DNA of 64,000 nt from the NCBI GenBank assembly GCA_964600075.1, contig CAZRIE010000012.1:6788-70787 (forward strand), read 5' to 3'. The notes beneath the pieces were generated by a model. It did no database searches, had not been told where the DNA came from, and saw only the letters and a list, made by a program, of their open reading frames with translations. Source of the stretch: CAZRIE01 sp964600075 (GTDB lineage: Bacteria > Bacteroidota > Bacteroidia > Flavobacteriales > Flavobacteriaceae). Made by a program: the position numbers and the translations under genes. Below are positions 7,788-16,812 of the stretch, piece by piece. The stretch's first letter is position 1. Each line of letters starts with the position of its first letter.

Positions 7788-8666
7788 ATGAGTAGATCGG
7801 AGTCTAGTAAAGGGAAGAAGTCATCAAGTAGAGCAAATTCCGATGGCGATCGAAGGGCATCGGGCAGAGAAGGCGGAACGTTTCGCAGAAATAGCAAATC
7901 TAAGGGAAATGCCCCAATAAAAAATAGTGGAAATACCCAAAAGTCAAGTGACCCCAATCTGATCCGGTTGAACAAATATGTAGCCAACTCAGGTGTTTGC
8001 TCGCGTCGTGAGGCCGATATCTATATTACTGCCGGTAATGTTACCGTGAACGGGAAGCCTATTACTGAAATGGGGTATAAGGTGAAATTGAGCGATGAGG
8101 TAAAATTCGACGGTCGTTTGCTGAATCCCATAAAAAGGGAATATGTGCTTTTAAACAAACCCAAAGATTTTACTACTGCCGGCCGTGACGAAAGGGGTAG
8201 GCGTACCGCTATAGGTCTGATATCAAAAGCCTCTAAGACCGAATTGAAACCTCTGGGTAAATTAGACAAGAATACCACCGGGCTTTTGTTGTTCACGAAC
8301 GATGGTGAATTAACCAAGCGTCTTAACAGCCCAAAAAACGGACTTCGTAAAATATTCCATATCGAGCTCAGCAAACCGCTTAGAAGTGCAGACCTTAAAA
8401 AAATTCAAGAAGGGTTGGTCGTTGACGAGAAGGTTGTTAAAGTGCAAGATGTCAGTTTTGTCGATAACGCGCCAAAAACCCAAGTGGGCATGGAAATCTT
8501 TAGTACCCGAAGCAATATTGTGGCGAATATCTTCAAGACGTTGGAATATGAAATCGTCAAACTCGACCGCGTCGTTTATGCAGGTCTTACCAAAAAAGAC
8601 CTACCCCGTGGTCATTGGCGCTACCTGACCGATCAGGAGGTGGTGAATTTGGGAATGATAAAGTGA
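7788..8666 (+). CDS. rluB: 23S rRNA pseudouridine synthase, RluB/RsuA family
   Basis: Converts a uridine of ribosomal RNA to pseudouridine. The protein of 292 residues has a basic, Ser/Gly/Lys-rich N-terminal tail of about 55 residues, as usual for Bacteroidetes members, then an S4 RNA-binding domain starting LIRLNKYVANSGVCSRREAD, and the catalytic domain with LGKLDKNTTGLLLFTNDG, where the Asp of the LD pair is the catalytic residue. The canonical GRLD reads GKLD here, a conservative change. Start set at ATG 7788 from the promoter and the absence of a better site. Whether the target is the RluB position (2605 in E. coli 23S) or another site is not visible. Confidence 0.88.
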   Translation: MSRSESSKGKKSSSRANSDGDRRASGREGGTFRRNSKSKGNAPIKNSGNTQKSSDPNLIRLNKYVANSGVCSRREADIYITAGNVTVNGKPITEMGYKVKLSDEVKFDGRLLNPIKREYVLLNKPKDFTTAGRDERGRRTAIGLISKASKTELKPLGKLDKNTTGLLLFTNDGELTKRLNSPKNGLRKIFHIELSKPLRSADLKKIQEGLVVDEKVVKVQDVSFVDNAPKTQVGMEIFSTRSNIVANIFKTLEYEIVKLDRVVYAGLTKKDLPRGHWRYLTDQEVVNLGMIK

Positions 8667-8780
8667 TTTCGGTCATTCTAAGCGAAGCCGTTTACAAAGA
8701 CGCAACTCATTGGTCCGTGTGTATTCCCCAAGAAAAAACATTTTAAAACCATTTTGTAATGGTAGATTAAACGGAAGTGC

Positions 8781-8797
8781 GATGAATTCAATTCATC
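8781..8797. repeat. Short perfect palindrome in the convergent rluB / metalloprotease gap
   Basis: GATGAATT-C-AATTCATC, an 8-bp perfect inverted repeat. A weaker hairpin, ACCATT-TTGT-AATGGT, lies at 8748-8763. Neither is followed by a good T-run on either strand, so a terminator role for the two converging genes is only possible. The remaining 200 bp of this gap show no gene. Confidence 0.35.
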
Positions 8798-8875
8798 ATG
8801 TTATGCCTTTCTTTCTAAGAATTCGGTAAAGAAAACACCGCCAAGAATCGGCTCGGTTTCGGCATTTAGATATCT

Positions 8876-10077
8876 TTACTTCCGGTCATTGAGGAACAGG
8901 TTGGCTAAAACCATCGCGATTTCGGTTTCTGACAGACCTGCAGGCATCTGCGAATGGTATAATATGCGGATTATATCTTCTTCGACAGCTAAAAAATGAT
9001 TATTGGCGCTAATTTGAGAACATCGAAAGCTATTCTCATCTTCACATTTATTGGAATGTCCAAAACCAAGGGCGTGGCCCAGTTCGTGTTTAAATAGCGC
9101 CTCTATCGGATTGGAAATCCATATACGGGTAGAGGTCAAAATAGAATTTGCCGATGGGGTCATCGCAAAGCCGTCGTAGTTGCGGCCTTTGATTTCTTCG
9201 TACATATCGGGCCAAAAATTCTCCACATCTTCTTTTGTGCCAAAAAACAGGGTTGCATTGGCATCGAATGAATTTTCGACCAATGAGATACTAAAATCGC
9301 CATNNNNNNNNNNNNNNNNNNNNNNNNNNNNNNNNNNNNNNNNNNNNNNNNNNNNNNNNNNNNNNNNNNNNNNNNNNNNNNNNNNNNNNNNNNNNNNNNN
9401 NNNAGGGTTGCATTGGCATCGAATGAATTTTCGACCAATGAGATACTAAAATCGCCATCAACGGTCAGTGCATTATATTGTGCAATTACACTTTCTACGG
9501 TAGCCCTGAATTCTTCAGAAATGGCTCCATCGAGATACAGCTTCATGGCGCTTCCCCATTTTTGGCTGAGTTTCACGGAGCTATTGCTGGCTCCCTTCCA
9601 AAAAAGCAGGTGTTGAAAATAGGTGATAAGTTATTTTTGGTCTTCAGTTAATATAGAGGTTTCATCTACGTCTTGAACGGTTATGTTGATTTCTTTGTCA
9701 GTAATGGTTTTTCCATCGAAGGCAGAAATTATAAATTCTAGATTTTGGGCAGCTTCAAACTCGAGCTTAAGATTGGTGCCGACTTTTAGCTCACCTGTAT
9801 TTTCATCTAGGGTAACGTCTCCATCAGATGCTATGGTATACGTGATTTCGTCGCCATCGACGTCGGAAGCCTTAATAAAGCCAATGGAGATACCTTCTTT
9901 TGAATGTTCTGCAATCGAAAAGGCTTGCGAATTTATAATAGGAGCCTTGTTTGCAGTTGCATCAAGTAATTTTTGTTTGGGAGTTTCTTCGGAAAATTCG
10001 TCCACCGTTATGTCTTCCATGTCGGAACTACAGGCAATAACCAAACAAGATAAGACTGGGGTAATTATTTTTCTCAT
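8876..10077 (-). pseudogene. Lipoprotein with cadherin-like region and matrixin-type zinc metalloprotease domain, interrupted by one stop and an assembly gap
   Basis: Two pieces belong to one gene. From ATG 10077 the protein starts with a lipoprotein signal (VLSCLVIAC, Cys16) and a cadherin/tandem-repeat-like segment (IKASDVDGDEITYTIASDGD, NITVQDVDE), stopping at TAA 9631-9633 (codon 149). The same frame runs on through FQHLLFWKGASNSS, KLYLDGAISEEFRATVESV, and, once the false gap is removed, into a metzincin-type zinc site HELGHALGFGH (about codon 279) and a natural TAA at 8876-8878: about 348 codons in all. The gap (9304-9403 plus one 55-bp duplicate) adds 155 bases that must be deleted to keep frame. 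Either a recent nonsense mutation, or a sequencing error. As read, only a 148-residue lipoprotein without protease would be made. If intact, it would be a secreted, surface-anchored protease. Confidence 0.75.
9249..9458. other. Spurious scaffold gap: 100 N flanked by a 55-bp perfect duplicate
   Basis: Exactly 100 N (9304-9403) separate two identical 55-bp copies, 9249-9303 and 9404-9458. The duplicate is an overlap between contig ends left unmerged by the assembler, with 55 a common k-mer size. Collapsing one copy and the Ns restores one reading frame across the metalloprotease gene. It should not be read as a tandem repeat or missing sequence. Confidence 0.93.
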
Positions 10078-10482
10078 GATTTGGGCGCAGTGAAATTTAT
10101 AATTGTAGGTTGACCAAAAATAGAAGTCGCATATAGAGGAGAAAAATTTTTGCTGTGAATGCTGCAATGATTGGTGTGAACCAACACGGATTAATGGTAG
10201 AATCTTTAAACAGCCCAGTTTTATAAAAGAAATTTCCTGGATTGATAAATAAACAGTTTTCAGAATTTAGAGTAAAGTTGGTACAATCAAAATTCTGATT
10301 TGTGTGATTTTTAACCCTGCATTCAAATTGATAATAGCTGAATTTTAAGAAAGTTAATTTTCATCATTTGAAGTGCTAATGGACACCACATTTCAAAGAG
10401 GCTTTCCCTTTGGTATTATCAGAATGGAAAATTACATCAGGCGGTAGATTTGGAGAAGGCATTGTAATTTAAGTCTACCGCA
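10078..10482. other. Gene-free AT-rich intergenic region with an inverted repeat at its left-hand gene end
   Basis: About 400 bp without a credible gene on either strand. The only structure is GCGGTAGA (10441-10448) and its inverse TCTACCGC (10474-10481), an 8-bp stem with a 25-base loop directly behind the stop codon of the nuclease gene. No T-run follows it, so a role as terminator is weak. The promoter of the lipoprotein gene presumably lies within 10078-10200, but no clear TAnnTTTG was found. Confidence 0.4.
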
Positions 10483-11481
10483 TCAGGTTGCAGGATTTGC
10501 TTCGTTCAGTACCAAGGAAATAGGCAAATGATCACTAAATCCATCTGGGTGGTAATCTTTATTTTTAGGTCTTCCGAATTTGACTGGTGTATTATAGCTT
10601 CCCTTAACAATTTCTGGATATTTGATTATATCAACGGTGCTGATATCAAAGGGAACTCCAGCTACCTCCGAAAGAATGCTCTTCGACACGATAAACTGGT
10701 CCAGAATATTCAGGTTTGTATTGAATACGTATGTTCCTATTTGGTCATCTAAAAATCGGTGCATTAAATTGTACATGTACTTTTTGGTAGTTCTGCTACT
10801 TTTCACCAGTGCCCTATTATTAACGGCCATTAGGTAATCAACCAAGGAGCGGTTATACGGGTTGTCGTTAAAATCGCCCATAAGCAGTATAGAAGCATCG
10901 GAATCTTGTAGTGGATCTTGTTCCTCATGAATCCGTTCAATCCAATAAGCAAGGTTTTCGGCAACCATGATACGGTATGGCTCACTATATTGTTCGCCTC
11001 CCGAGCGTGAAGGCCAATGATTAAGTATTATGATTAGTCTATTTCCCGCTAACGTGTTGAGGTGCACTTGAAATAAGTCTCTTGTCGAATTTCGTTTTAT
11101 TATCCTAAGACTGAACGTCTCCCCGACCGGGTCATATTTATCTTTGTCGAAAATCAAGGCTGTGTCTATTCCCCTTTTATCGGTATCTTCTGAAATCAAA
11201 AAATCGTAGGTCCTGCCCAAAGAAATATTGATTTTCTCAATAAGTAATTCGATGACAAAATCGTTTTCAATTTCGCATACACCGAAGATATCAGGCCCAT
11301 TATTACTGTTGAATTTTGAGATTATGGAGACTAGGTTATCTATTTTTTTATTTAGAACTTCTCTTGTCCATCCTACCAATTCACTTTTTAATTTTTTGTT
11401 TAAAAATTCGCTCCGTCTGGGAGAGTTCTCGATATCAAAAAGGTTTTCAAGGTTCCACCAGTAAATATGATGCTTCGTCAT
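10483..11481 (-). CDS. Endonuclease/exonuclease/phosphatase family protein
   Basis: A 332-residue metal-dependent phosphoesterase of the EEP fold (DNase I / Exo III / phosphatase superfamily). Key motifs: WWNLENLFD at the start (Asn of the first metal site), IFGVCEIEND (catalytic Glu), LNHWPSRSGGE (a His of the active site), LLMGDFNDNP (Asp and Asn) and the C-terminal FSDHLPISLVL with the Asp-His pair. There is no signal peptide, unlike many Bacteroidetes relatives, so it is likely cytoplasmic. Substrate (nucleic acid, phosphoinositide or other) cannot be told. It stands alone, with 270-400 bp gene-free stretches on both sides. Confidence 0.82.
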   Translation of the reverse strand: MTKHHIYWWNLENLFDIENSPRRSEFLNKKLKSELVGWTREVLNKKIDNLVSIISKFNSNNGPDIFGVCEIENDFVIELLIEKINISLGRTYDFLISEDTDKRGIDTALIFDKDKYDPVGETFSLRIIKRNSTRDLFQVHLNTLAGNRLIIILNHWPSRSGGEQYSEPYRIMVAENLAYWIERIHEEQDPLQDSDASILLMGDFNDNPYNRSLVDYLMAVNNRALVKSSRTTKKYMYNLMHRFLDDQIGTYVFNTNLNILDQFIVSKSILSEVAGVPFDISTVDIIKYPEIVKGSYNTPVKFGRPKNKDYHPDGFSDHLPISLVLNEANPAT

Positions 11482-11753
11482 AACGCTCGATTTAAAGGTT
11501 GTCCTTAAAGTTACTATAAAAAGAAAGAATATTCTTTAAGAATATCGATAATTAGGATGTGATTTATAAATTTAAAGACTAAATCTCAATCGAAAAAACA
11601 CGTATATAATCATGCAGCTTTTCTAAAAAAAAGAACAGCAAAGTGATATATTTAACGATTTTCTACCAAGTTTTGGGTTTTAGCCTTGTCTACTAGGTAT
11701 CAATTCTACGGTAAATGGACAGATGTTAATAGTTTTAGGAGTAGTTGCTCACC

Positions 11754-13352
11754 CTACTTTTTATCCTCGAACAAAAGCCATAGGTTTGGGTCTAAAGTAA
11801 CCCTTTCTGGTCGAGATGCGGCCTCCATTTCAACGGTTTTAGATTGTTCATCTATTTCTATCGTTTTTAAGATGGTCTTGCCATCTACAATAATACCAAT
11901 TTCTAAAGGGAATTGAAATAGGCGGTCTTGTTGCTGTTCTAGTACGATTTCCACTCTACCTTTTTTATAGCTCCAGCTCCACTTGATTTCAGGATGCCCT
12001 TTAGCAAACAACCATTGTTCAAAAAAAGCTTCCAAATCTTCACCAGAAACCGCTTCCATGACCTTGCGAAAATCGGCAGTCATGGCATTGGAGTTTTGGA
12101 AAGTTTTGTAGTAGGTGCGTATGCCCTTCCAAAAAGTTTCATCACCCAGTTTGTGGCGCAGCATATTTAATACCCAACCCCCTTTTTGGTAGGTGTATAC
12201 GCTTAATACTTTCATTGGATCGGTAATGGTAGGGTCTACAACAGGCGCGGGTTTCCTTTTATAATATTCCATTATCTGTTTTCGGTCAAGGGCCAATTCT
12301 TCCTTTCGTCTTTCATCACCGTAGGCACTTTCTTGATATAAAATAGCAAAATAGGTAGCGAAACCTTCGCTGAGCCAAACATGGTTCCAGTCGTTTTCAC
12401 TGGCCGAATTACCGAACCATTGGTGTGCTATTTCATGGGCAATCAGGCCTTCGACCTCGTTTTTTCCGTTAACGGAATTTTCGAAATATGAGATGGTTCC
12501 CGCATTCTCAAGACCGCCCCACTGTGTCTTGGCTTGCATATTGGCTAGTTTCGCATAGGAATATGGGCCAACATTGTCGATAAAATACTTTAGTACATTA
12601 GTCGCTACGCTGTAATCTGAAAATCCATCTAACCGATTTTCAGGATAGACCCAAGCCGTAACGGGAATATCATAAACCTCATCTAACAAGATGCTGGCGA
12701 ATTTGGTTACCCCGATGGTAACCACCTTCATTGCAACGGGAGCCGGTTCTTTATAAGTGGTCAGTTTCAGGCTGTTACCCAGACTACTCTCTTCTATTTT
12801 TTCTCCGGTAGCGACTACATCGTAATGGTCGGGTGCCGTAATGCGAAATTCTATAGTGGCCTTGTCATAGGGGTGGTCTACAGAAGGGAGCCAGTGCCGC
12901 GCCAAATTGGGCCAATTATCTCCAAAGAAAGAGCGCTGCCCGAATTTTGTAGTATCGATGACCAAACCCCGTTCTGCAACTCCGCTGTATTCGATTTTAA
13001 AAGTTCTGGTTTTGACTTCTGAAGCAGTCGGTACGATTCTAATTTTATTTTGTTCGAAGGTATAATTGGCCGAGCTTTCGCCTTCAAAAATGTTGGTCAC
13101 TTCCATACCATAAGTTTCGGATTTACCGACAAGGTCAAGGGCAAATTCATTTACTTCGTTTTTAAAGTCTACAGTGATCTGGGCTTCCCCTTTGATTTGA
13201 TTGTTGTTGTCGTTAAGTGTCAGGTTAAAAATATAGCCCTGCACATCGGCTGAGGGATTTCTTTGGTACTGGTCTTGGGCAATTATAAAATTACCCAATG
13301 GAAAAAGGATTGTTAATAAGAGGGCGAAATACCTTGTTGATTGATTTTGCAT
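11754..13352 (-). CDS. M1 family zinc aminopeptidase, exported
   Basis: Removes N-terminal amino acids from peptides. The 532-residue protein begins with a signal peptide ending IIAQ (residue 26), so it is periplasmic or secreted. Following an N-terminal beta domain it carries the exopeptidase motif as GGLENA (279-284; canonical GAMEN, with Leu in place of Met), the zinc site HEIAHQWFGN (306-315) and the third ligand in WLSEGFATYF about 20 residues later. A C-terminal beta domain follows; the ERAP/TET-type helical domain is short, as in cold-active and LTA4H-like secreted members. It is divergent from the PIG-L gene with a 110-bp shared upstream region. Confidence 0.9.
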   Translation of the reverse strand: MQNQSTRYFALLLTILFPLGNFIIAQDQYQRNPSADVQGYIFNLTLNDNNNQIKGEAQITVDFKNEVNEFALDLVGKSETYGMEVTNIFEGESSANYTFEQNKIRIVPTASEVKTRTFKIEYSGVAERGLVIDTTKFGQRSFFGDNWPNLARHWLPSVDHPYDKATIEFRITAPDHYDVVATGEKIEESSLGNSLKLTTYKEPAPVAMKVVTIGVTKFASILLDEVYDIPVTAWVYPENRLDGFSDYSVATNVLKYFIDNVGPYSYAKLANMQAKTQWGGLENAGTISYFENSVNGKNEVEGLIAHEIAHQWFGNSASENDWNHVWLSEGFATYFAILYQESAYGDERRKEELALDRKQIMEYYKRKPAPVVDPTITDPMKVLSVYTYQKGGWVLNMLRHKLGDETFWKGIRTYYKTFQNSNAMTADFRKVMEAVSGEDLEAFFEQWLFAKGHPEIKWSWSYKKGRVEIVLEQQQDRLFQFPLEIGIIVDGKTILKTIEIDEQSKTVEMEAASRPERVTLDPNLWLLFEDKK

Positions 13353-13465
13353 TGGATGGTTTGAAACAACGTTACTAAAGGTTCGAAATTAGTAACTTTA
13401 ACCATATGAACCATTACAGGAAAAGAATAATTCAAGTCGTTTGGAATAAGAAAATATCATTAAAA

Positions 13466-14293
13466 ATGAATACTGACAAATTATTTGGCCTTGTTATTCT
13501 ACTGACCTTGGTCTGTGGGTGTAAACCATCGTCCAGCCAAAAAGAAGCGGAGAAGGAAGCCTTATCGAAAAGTACCCCCCCAAAAACCATAATGGCCATT
13601 TTTGCGCATCCTGATGATGAGACTACTATTGGCCCAGCCTTGGCCAAATACGCTTTGATTTCAGATGTACATTTGGTTGTGGCGACCGATGGCCGATATG
13701 GGGTCACTGACCATGCGGGTCTACCGGCCGGAGATTCCCTAATAGCAGTGAGAAAGCTTGAAACGGAATGCGCATGTGCAGCATTGGGTATCAATCCGCC
13801 TCATTTTTTAGAAGCCAAAGACGGCCTCGGTCTGAACGGTAACCATAATTTTTATGAAGAAGTGGCCCAACTGAAAGAACGAATTGCCGAAAAAATTTCA
13901 GAGCTTCAGCCTGAAGTCATTTTGACTTTTGGCCCGGATGGAGATACGGGACATCCTGACCATCGAATGGTGGGGTTGTTGACTACAGAAATTTTGTTAC
14001 GCGAAAATTTGGTCGATAAAATCGACCTCTACCATTTCGCATGGACAAGGGAACAGACCAAGAAATTTCCTGCAGCTTGGGGCCTCGGTTGGGCACACCC
14101 CGATTTGTTGCATACTAAGATTGAGTTCAGTGCTGAGGATGAGGAGCTCGCCTTTACTTCCTTTAAGTGCCATCAAAGCCAATTTACAACGCAAGACATG
14201 GGCGATTGGATTCAGGCTGAAAGAAACGATACGACAAACGTATTATATTTTAGAAAATTTGCAGTTGACACTACGATACGAGATGGTTTTTAA
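13466..14293 (+). CDS. PIG-L/LmbE family deacetylase, lipoprotein
   Basis: A zinc-dependent N-deacetylase of the LmbE fold, acting on N-acetylated sugars or conjugates. Zinc site: IFAHPDDET (about residue 42-50) and later GDTGHPDHRMVG with the third ligand. ATG 13466 is preferred to ATG 13406 because it begins directly at a lipoprotein signal (LLTLVCGC); the upstream start would place 20 charged residues in front of it. A TAACTTTA element lies at 13391-13398, which suits the 13466 start. About 275 residues. It converges with argH across 6 bp. Substrate unknown. Confidence 0.85.
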   Translation: MNTDKLFGLVILLTLVCGCKPSSSQKEAEKEALSKSTPPKTIMAIFAHPDDETTIGPALAKYALISDVHLVVATDGRYGVTDHAGLPAGDSLIAVRKLETECACAALGINPPHFLEAKDGLGLNGNHNFYEEVAQLKERIAEKISELQPEVILTFGPDGDTGHPDHRMVGLLTTEILLRENLVDKIDLYHFAWTREQTKKFPAAWGLGWAHPDLLHTKIEFSAEDEELAFTSFKCHQSQFTTQDMGDWIQAERNDTTNVLYFRKFAVDTTIRDGF

Positions 14294-14299
14294 GCCCTC

Positions 14300-15580
14300 T
14301 TAGAAAAGCCTTTCCATCTTCTCCCGAATCTGCTCCAAACATAAATTGCCCAAACTACCCTCATGGGTATGGTGAATATCACGTTTTGGGGTAAAGGTAC
14401 CTTCCTGAATTTCTTGCCCCATTCTTTTATAGGCATCTCTAAAGGGCAGGCCGTTTTGAACGAATTCGTTTAATGTGTCAACACTAAAGAGGTAATCGTA
14501 TTTAGGGTCGTCCAAAATGGTTGTATTTACTCGGATTTCCTTTAAACTAAAGGTCAATATCTCCAAACAGGCCTTCATGTCTTGAATAGCAGGCACGATA
14601 ATTTCTTTTACTAGCTGTAGATCGCGGTGGTATCCGCTCGGCAAGTTATTGATGACCAAGGTCAATTGATTGGGCACCGCTTGAAGCTTATTACACTTCG
14701 CCCTTACGAGTTCAAACACATCAGGGTTCTTTTTATGCGGCATAATACTGCTCCCCGTTGTCAGTTCGTCTGGGAACGAGATAAAATTAAAATTCTGACT
14801 CATATACAGACAAATGTCCATCGCCAACTTTGATAAGGTGGCCGCAATACTTGCCATGCCAAAGGCAGTCGCTTTTTCTACCTTACCCCGACCCATTTGA
14901 GCAGCGACTACATTGTATTTCATTGTTTCAAAACCCATTTCGTCTGTAGTAAAGGTTCTGTCAATCGGAAAGGAACTACCATAACCGGCAGCACTCCCTA
15001 ACGGATTTTGGTCTGCCACTTTATAAGCCGCATCAATAAAATACAAATCATCGATAAGGCTCTCTGCATAGGCGGAAAGCCATAGTCCGAAAGAAGAGGG
15101 CATCGCAATCTGTAAATGGGTATAGCCTGGCAACAATACGTCCTTATGCGTTTCGGCCAAATCTAATAACAAATCGAATAAGGTCTTCGTCTGCGATTTG
15201 ATTTCCGTCAGTTCATCTTTTAAATATAAATGCATGGCGACTAAAACCTGATCGTTCCGTGACCGGGCGGTATGTATTTTCTTTCCGGTATCGCCCAATT
15301 TATCGGTAAGTAGGAATTCGATTTTTGAATGCATATCCTCAAAAGAATCCCCAATGATAAAGGTCCCCTTTTCGATAGATGTCGCTATATTATCCAATTC
15401 GGCAACCAAAGCATTCGTTTCATTGGCGGTCAACAATCCGATTTTGCCCAGCATTTTCGCATGTGCCTTTGAGGCGATTACGTCGTATTGCGCCAAGTAT
15501 AGATCTAGTTCTCGGTCATTGCCCACGGTGAAGTGGTCTATTTTTTTATCGGTACTAAAACCTTTGTCCCAGAGTTTCAT
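14300..15580 (-). CDS. argH: Argininosuccinate lyase
   Basis: Last step of arginine biosynthesis: argininosuccinate to arginine and fumarate. The 426-residue protein begins MKLWDKGFSTDK and has the superfamily signature GSSIMPHKKNPDVFE with the catalytic Ser, plus HTARSRNDQV and GYTHLQIAMP. Start chosen at ATG 15580, the usual N-terminus; the frame stays open upstream but that extension (HPTSDSGARGMHN...) runs into an intergenic repeat. It is the last gene of the minus-strand arginine cluster, 158 bp after argE, separated by a repeat copy. Confidence 0.95.
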   Translation of the reverse strand: MKLWDKGFSTDKKIDHFTVGNDRELDLYLAQYDVIASKAHAKMLGKIGLLTANETNALVAELDNIATSIEKGTFIIGDSFEDMHSKIEFLLTDKLGDTGKKIHTARSRNDQVLVAMHLYLKDELTEIKSQTKTLFDLLLDLAETHKDVLLPGYTHLQIAMPSSFGLWLSAYAESLIDDLYFIDAAYKVADQNPLGSAAGYGSSFPIDRTFTTDEMGFETMKYNVVAAQMGRGKVEKATAFGMASIAATLSKLAMDICLYMSQNFNFISFPDELTTGSSIMPHKKNPDVFELVRAKCNKLQAVPNQLTLVINNLPSGYHRDLQLVKEIIVPAIQDMKACLEILTFSLKEIRVNTTILDDPKYDYLFSVDTLNEFVQNGLPFRDAYKRMGQEIQEGTFTPKRDIHHTHEGSLGNLCLEQIREKMERLF

Positions 15581-15660
15581 AAAAATAAATGTTTTTGTCT
15601 TCCACGCATAGGCGGGGAACTGTTTAATGTCGGCGTATGTCTCTTTAAGCTTGGGCTTAA

Positions 15661-15727
15661 CACCCCTAAAGTTGTGCATTCCTCTCGCTCCAGAATCGCT
15701 CGTCGGATGCAAGAAGGGGACAATCTT
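15661..15727 (+). repeat. Interspersed repeat R1, copy 1 (diverged)
   Basis: Intergenic copy between argE and argH of a ~68-bp repeat also at 20082-20150, 23681-23749 and (inverted) 49127-49197. Shared landmarks are CCCCTAAAGTT, TTCCTCTCG, CTCGTCGGA and GCAAGAAGGGG. This copy is the most diverged of the four in its middle part. Confidence 0.75.
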
Positions 15728-15738
15728 AATTTTTGATA

Positions 15739-16812
15739 TTAATTTTTCAAAAATCCCTCAAGAAGTTGAATATACAGATCAACCCCATCTTCGATTTCCT
15801 TTACATAAATATACTCATCTGCCGAATGTGATCGTGTACTATCCCCGGGCCCTAATTTTAAAGACTGACAGGTTAAAGCTGCCTGATCCGAAAGGGTGGG
15901 GGAACCATAAGTTTTTCTTCCTATTGCTATTCCCGATTGTACCAGCGGATGATCTTTGGCGATGGCCGATGAATTCAACCGTAATGAACGTTCTTGCAAT
16001 TCGCAGGGCGCTTCTGTCTTTAAAATCTCGGCGATTTCGGCATTGGTATATTTATCGTTCACGCGAACATCGATAACCAAATCGACCTGCGCGGGAACCA
16101 CATTATGTTGACTTCCCGCTTTGATTTGAGTAACGGTCAATTTGACTTCTCCCAAAGCCTCGGACACTTTTTCGAATTTATAATTCTTAAACCATTCCAG
16201 CACTTTGATGGAGTTGTATATAGAATTATCGGTATTCGGATGAGCGGCATGTGAAGGCGTTCCCTTTATACCACCATCAAAGACGACCAAGCCTTTTTCA
16301 GCTATCGCAAGATCCAACAAAGTGGGTTCGCCCACGATGGCCACATCAATTTTCGGAAGGCTCGGTAACAATCCTCTTAGACTGTTCGGTCCTGCGTTTT
16401 CCTCTTCCATCGAGGCCACCATTAAAATATTGTGGTTTAGATTTTTCGATGCATAAAAGTGCGTAAAGGTCGCCAACAACGAAACCAATGCGCCACCTGC
16501 GTCATTACTGCCCAAACCGAATAGCTTCCCATCTTCAGTATGTGGATGAAATGGATCTTTAGTGTAGGCCGAGTTTGGCTTTACCGTGTCATGGTGTGAA
16601 TTAAGTAAAAGAGTTGGTTTGCTTTCATCAAAATACTTGTTGAAGGCAAAGACGTTATTCATTTTGCGTTGAAACGGAATATCAAAGGCCTTGAACCAAT
16701 TCTCGATAGCATCGGCAGTCTTATCCTCTTCGGAAGAAAAAGAGGGAATGGAAATCAGTTCCTTTAGTAATTCTATTGCCTTTTCGGTCAACACTGCTTG
16801 TTCTGTTTTCAT
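15739..16812 (-). CDS. argE: M20 family N-acyl-ornithine deacylase (ArgE role)
   Basis: Removes the N-acyl group from acylornithine to give ornithine. A 357-residue M20 metallopeptidase with LLLNSHHDTVKPN (first metal ligand His and the catalytic Asp), LGSNDAGGALVSLL (bridging Asp), and MEEENAGPNSLRG (general-base Glu pair). A dimerisation lid domain lies between. Since the neighbouring transcarbamylase looks like the N-succinyl type, the substrate may be N-succinylornithine rather than N-acetylornithine. Overlaps argB by 4 bp. Confidence 0.88.
   Translation of the reverse strand: MKTEQAVLTEKAIELLKELISIPSFSSEEDKTADAIENWFKAFDIPFQRKMNNVFAFNKYFDESKPTLLLNSHHDTVKPNSAYTKDPFHPHTEDGKLFGLGSNDAGGALVSLLATFTHFYASKNLNHNILMVASMEEENAGPNSLRGLLPSLPKIDVAIVGEPTLLDLAIAEKGLVVFDGGIKGTPSHAAHPNTDNSIYNSIKVLEWFKNYKFEKVSEALGEVKLTVTQIKAGSQHNVVPAQVDLVIDVRVNDKYTNAEIAEILKTEAPCELQERSLRLNSSAIAKDHPLVQSGIAIGRKTYGSPTLSDQAALTCQSLKLGPGDSTRSHSADEYIYVKEIEDGVDLYIQLLEGFLKN

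Noticed and set aside
9249..9458. A tandem 55-bp direct repeat
   Set aside because: It flanks exactly 100 N and its removal restores a reading frame; it is a contig-end overlap.
13406..14293. A longer PIG-L protein from ATG 13406
   Set aside because: The added 20 residues are basic and precede a clean lipoprotein signal at ATG 13466.
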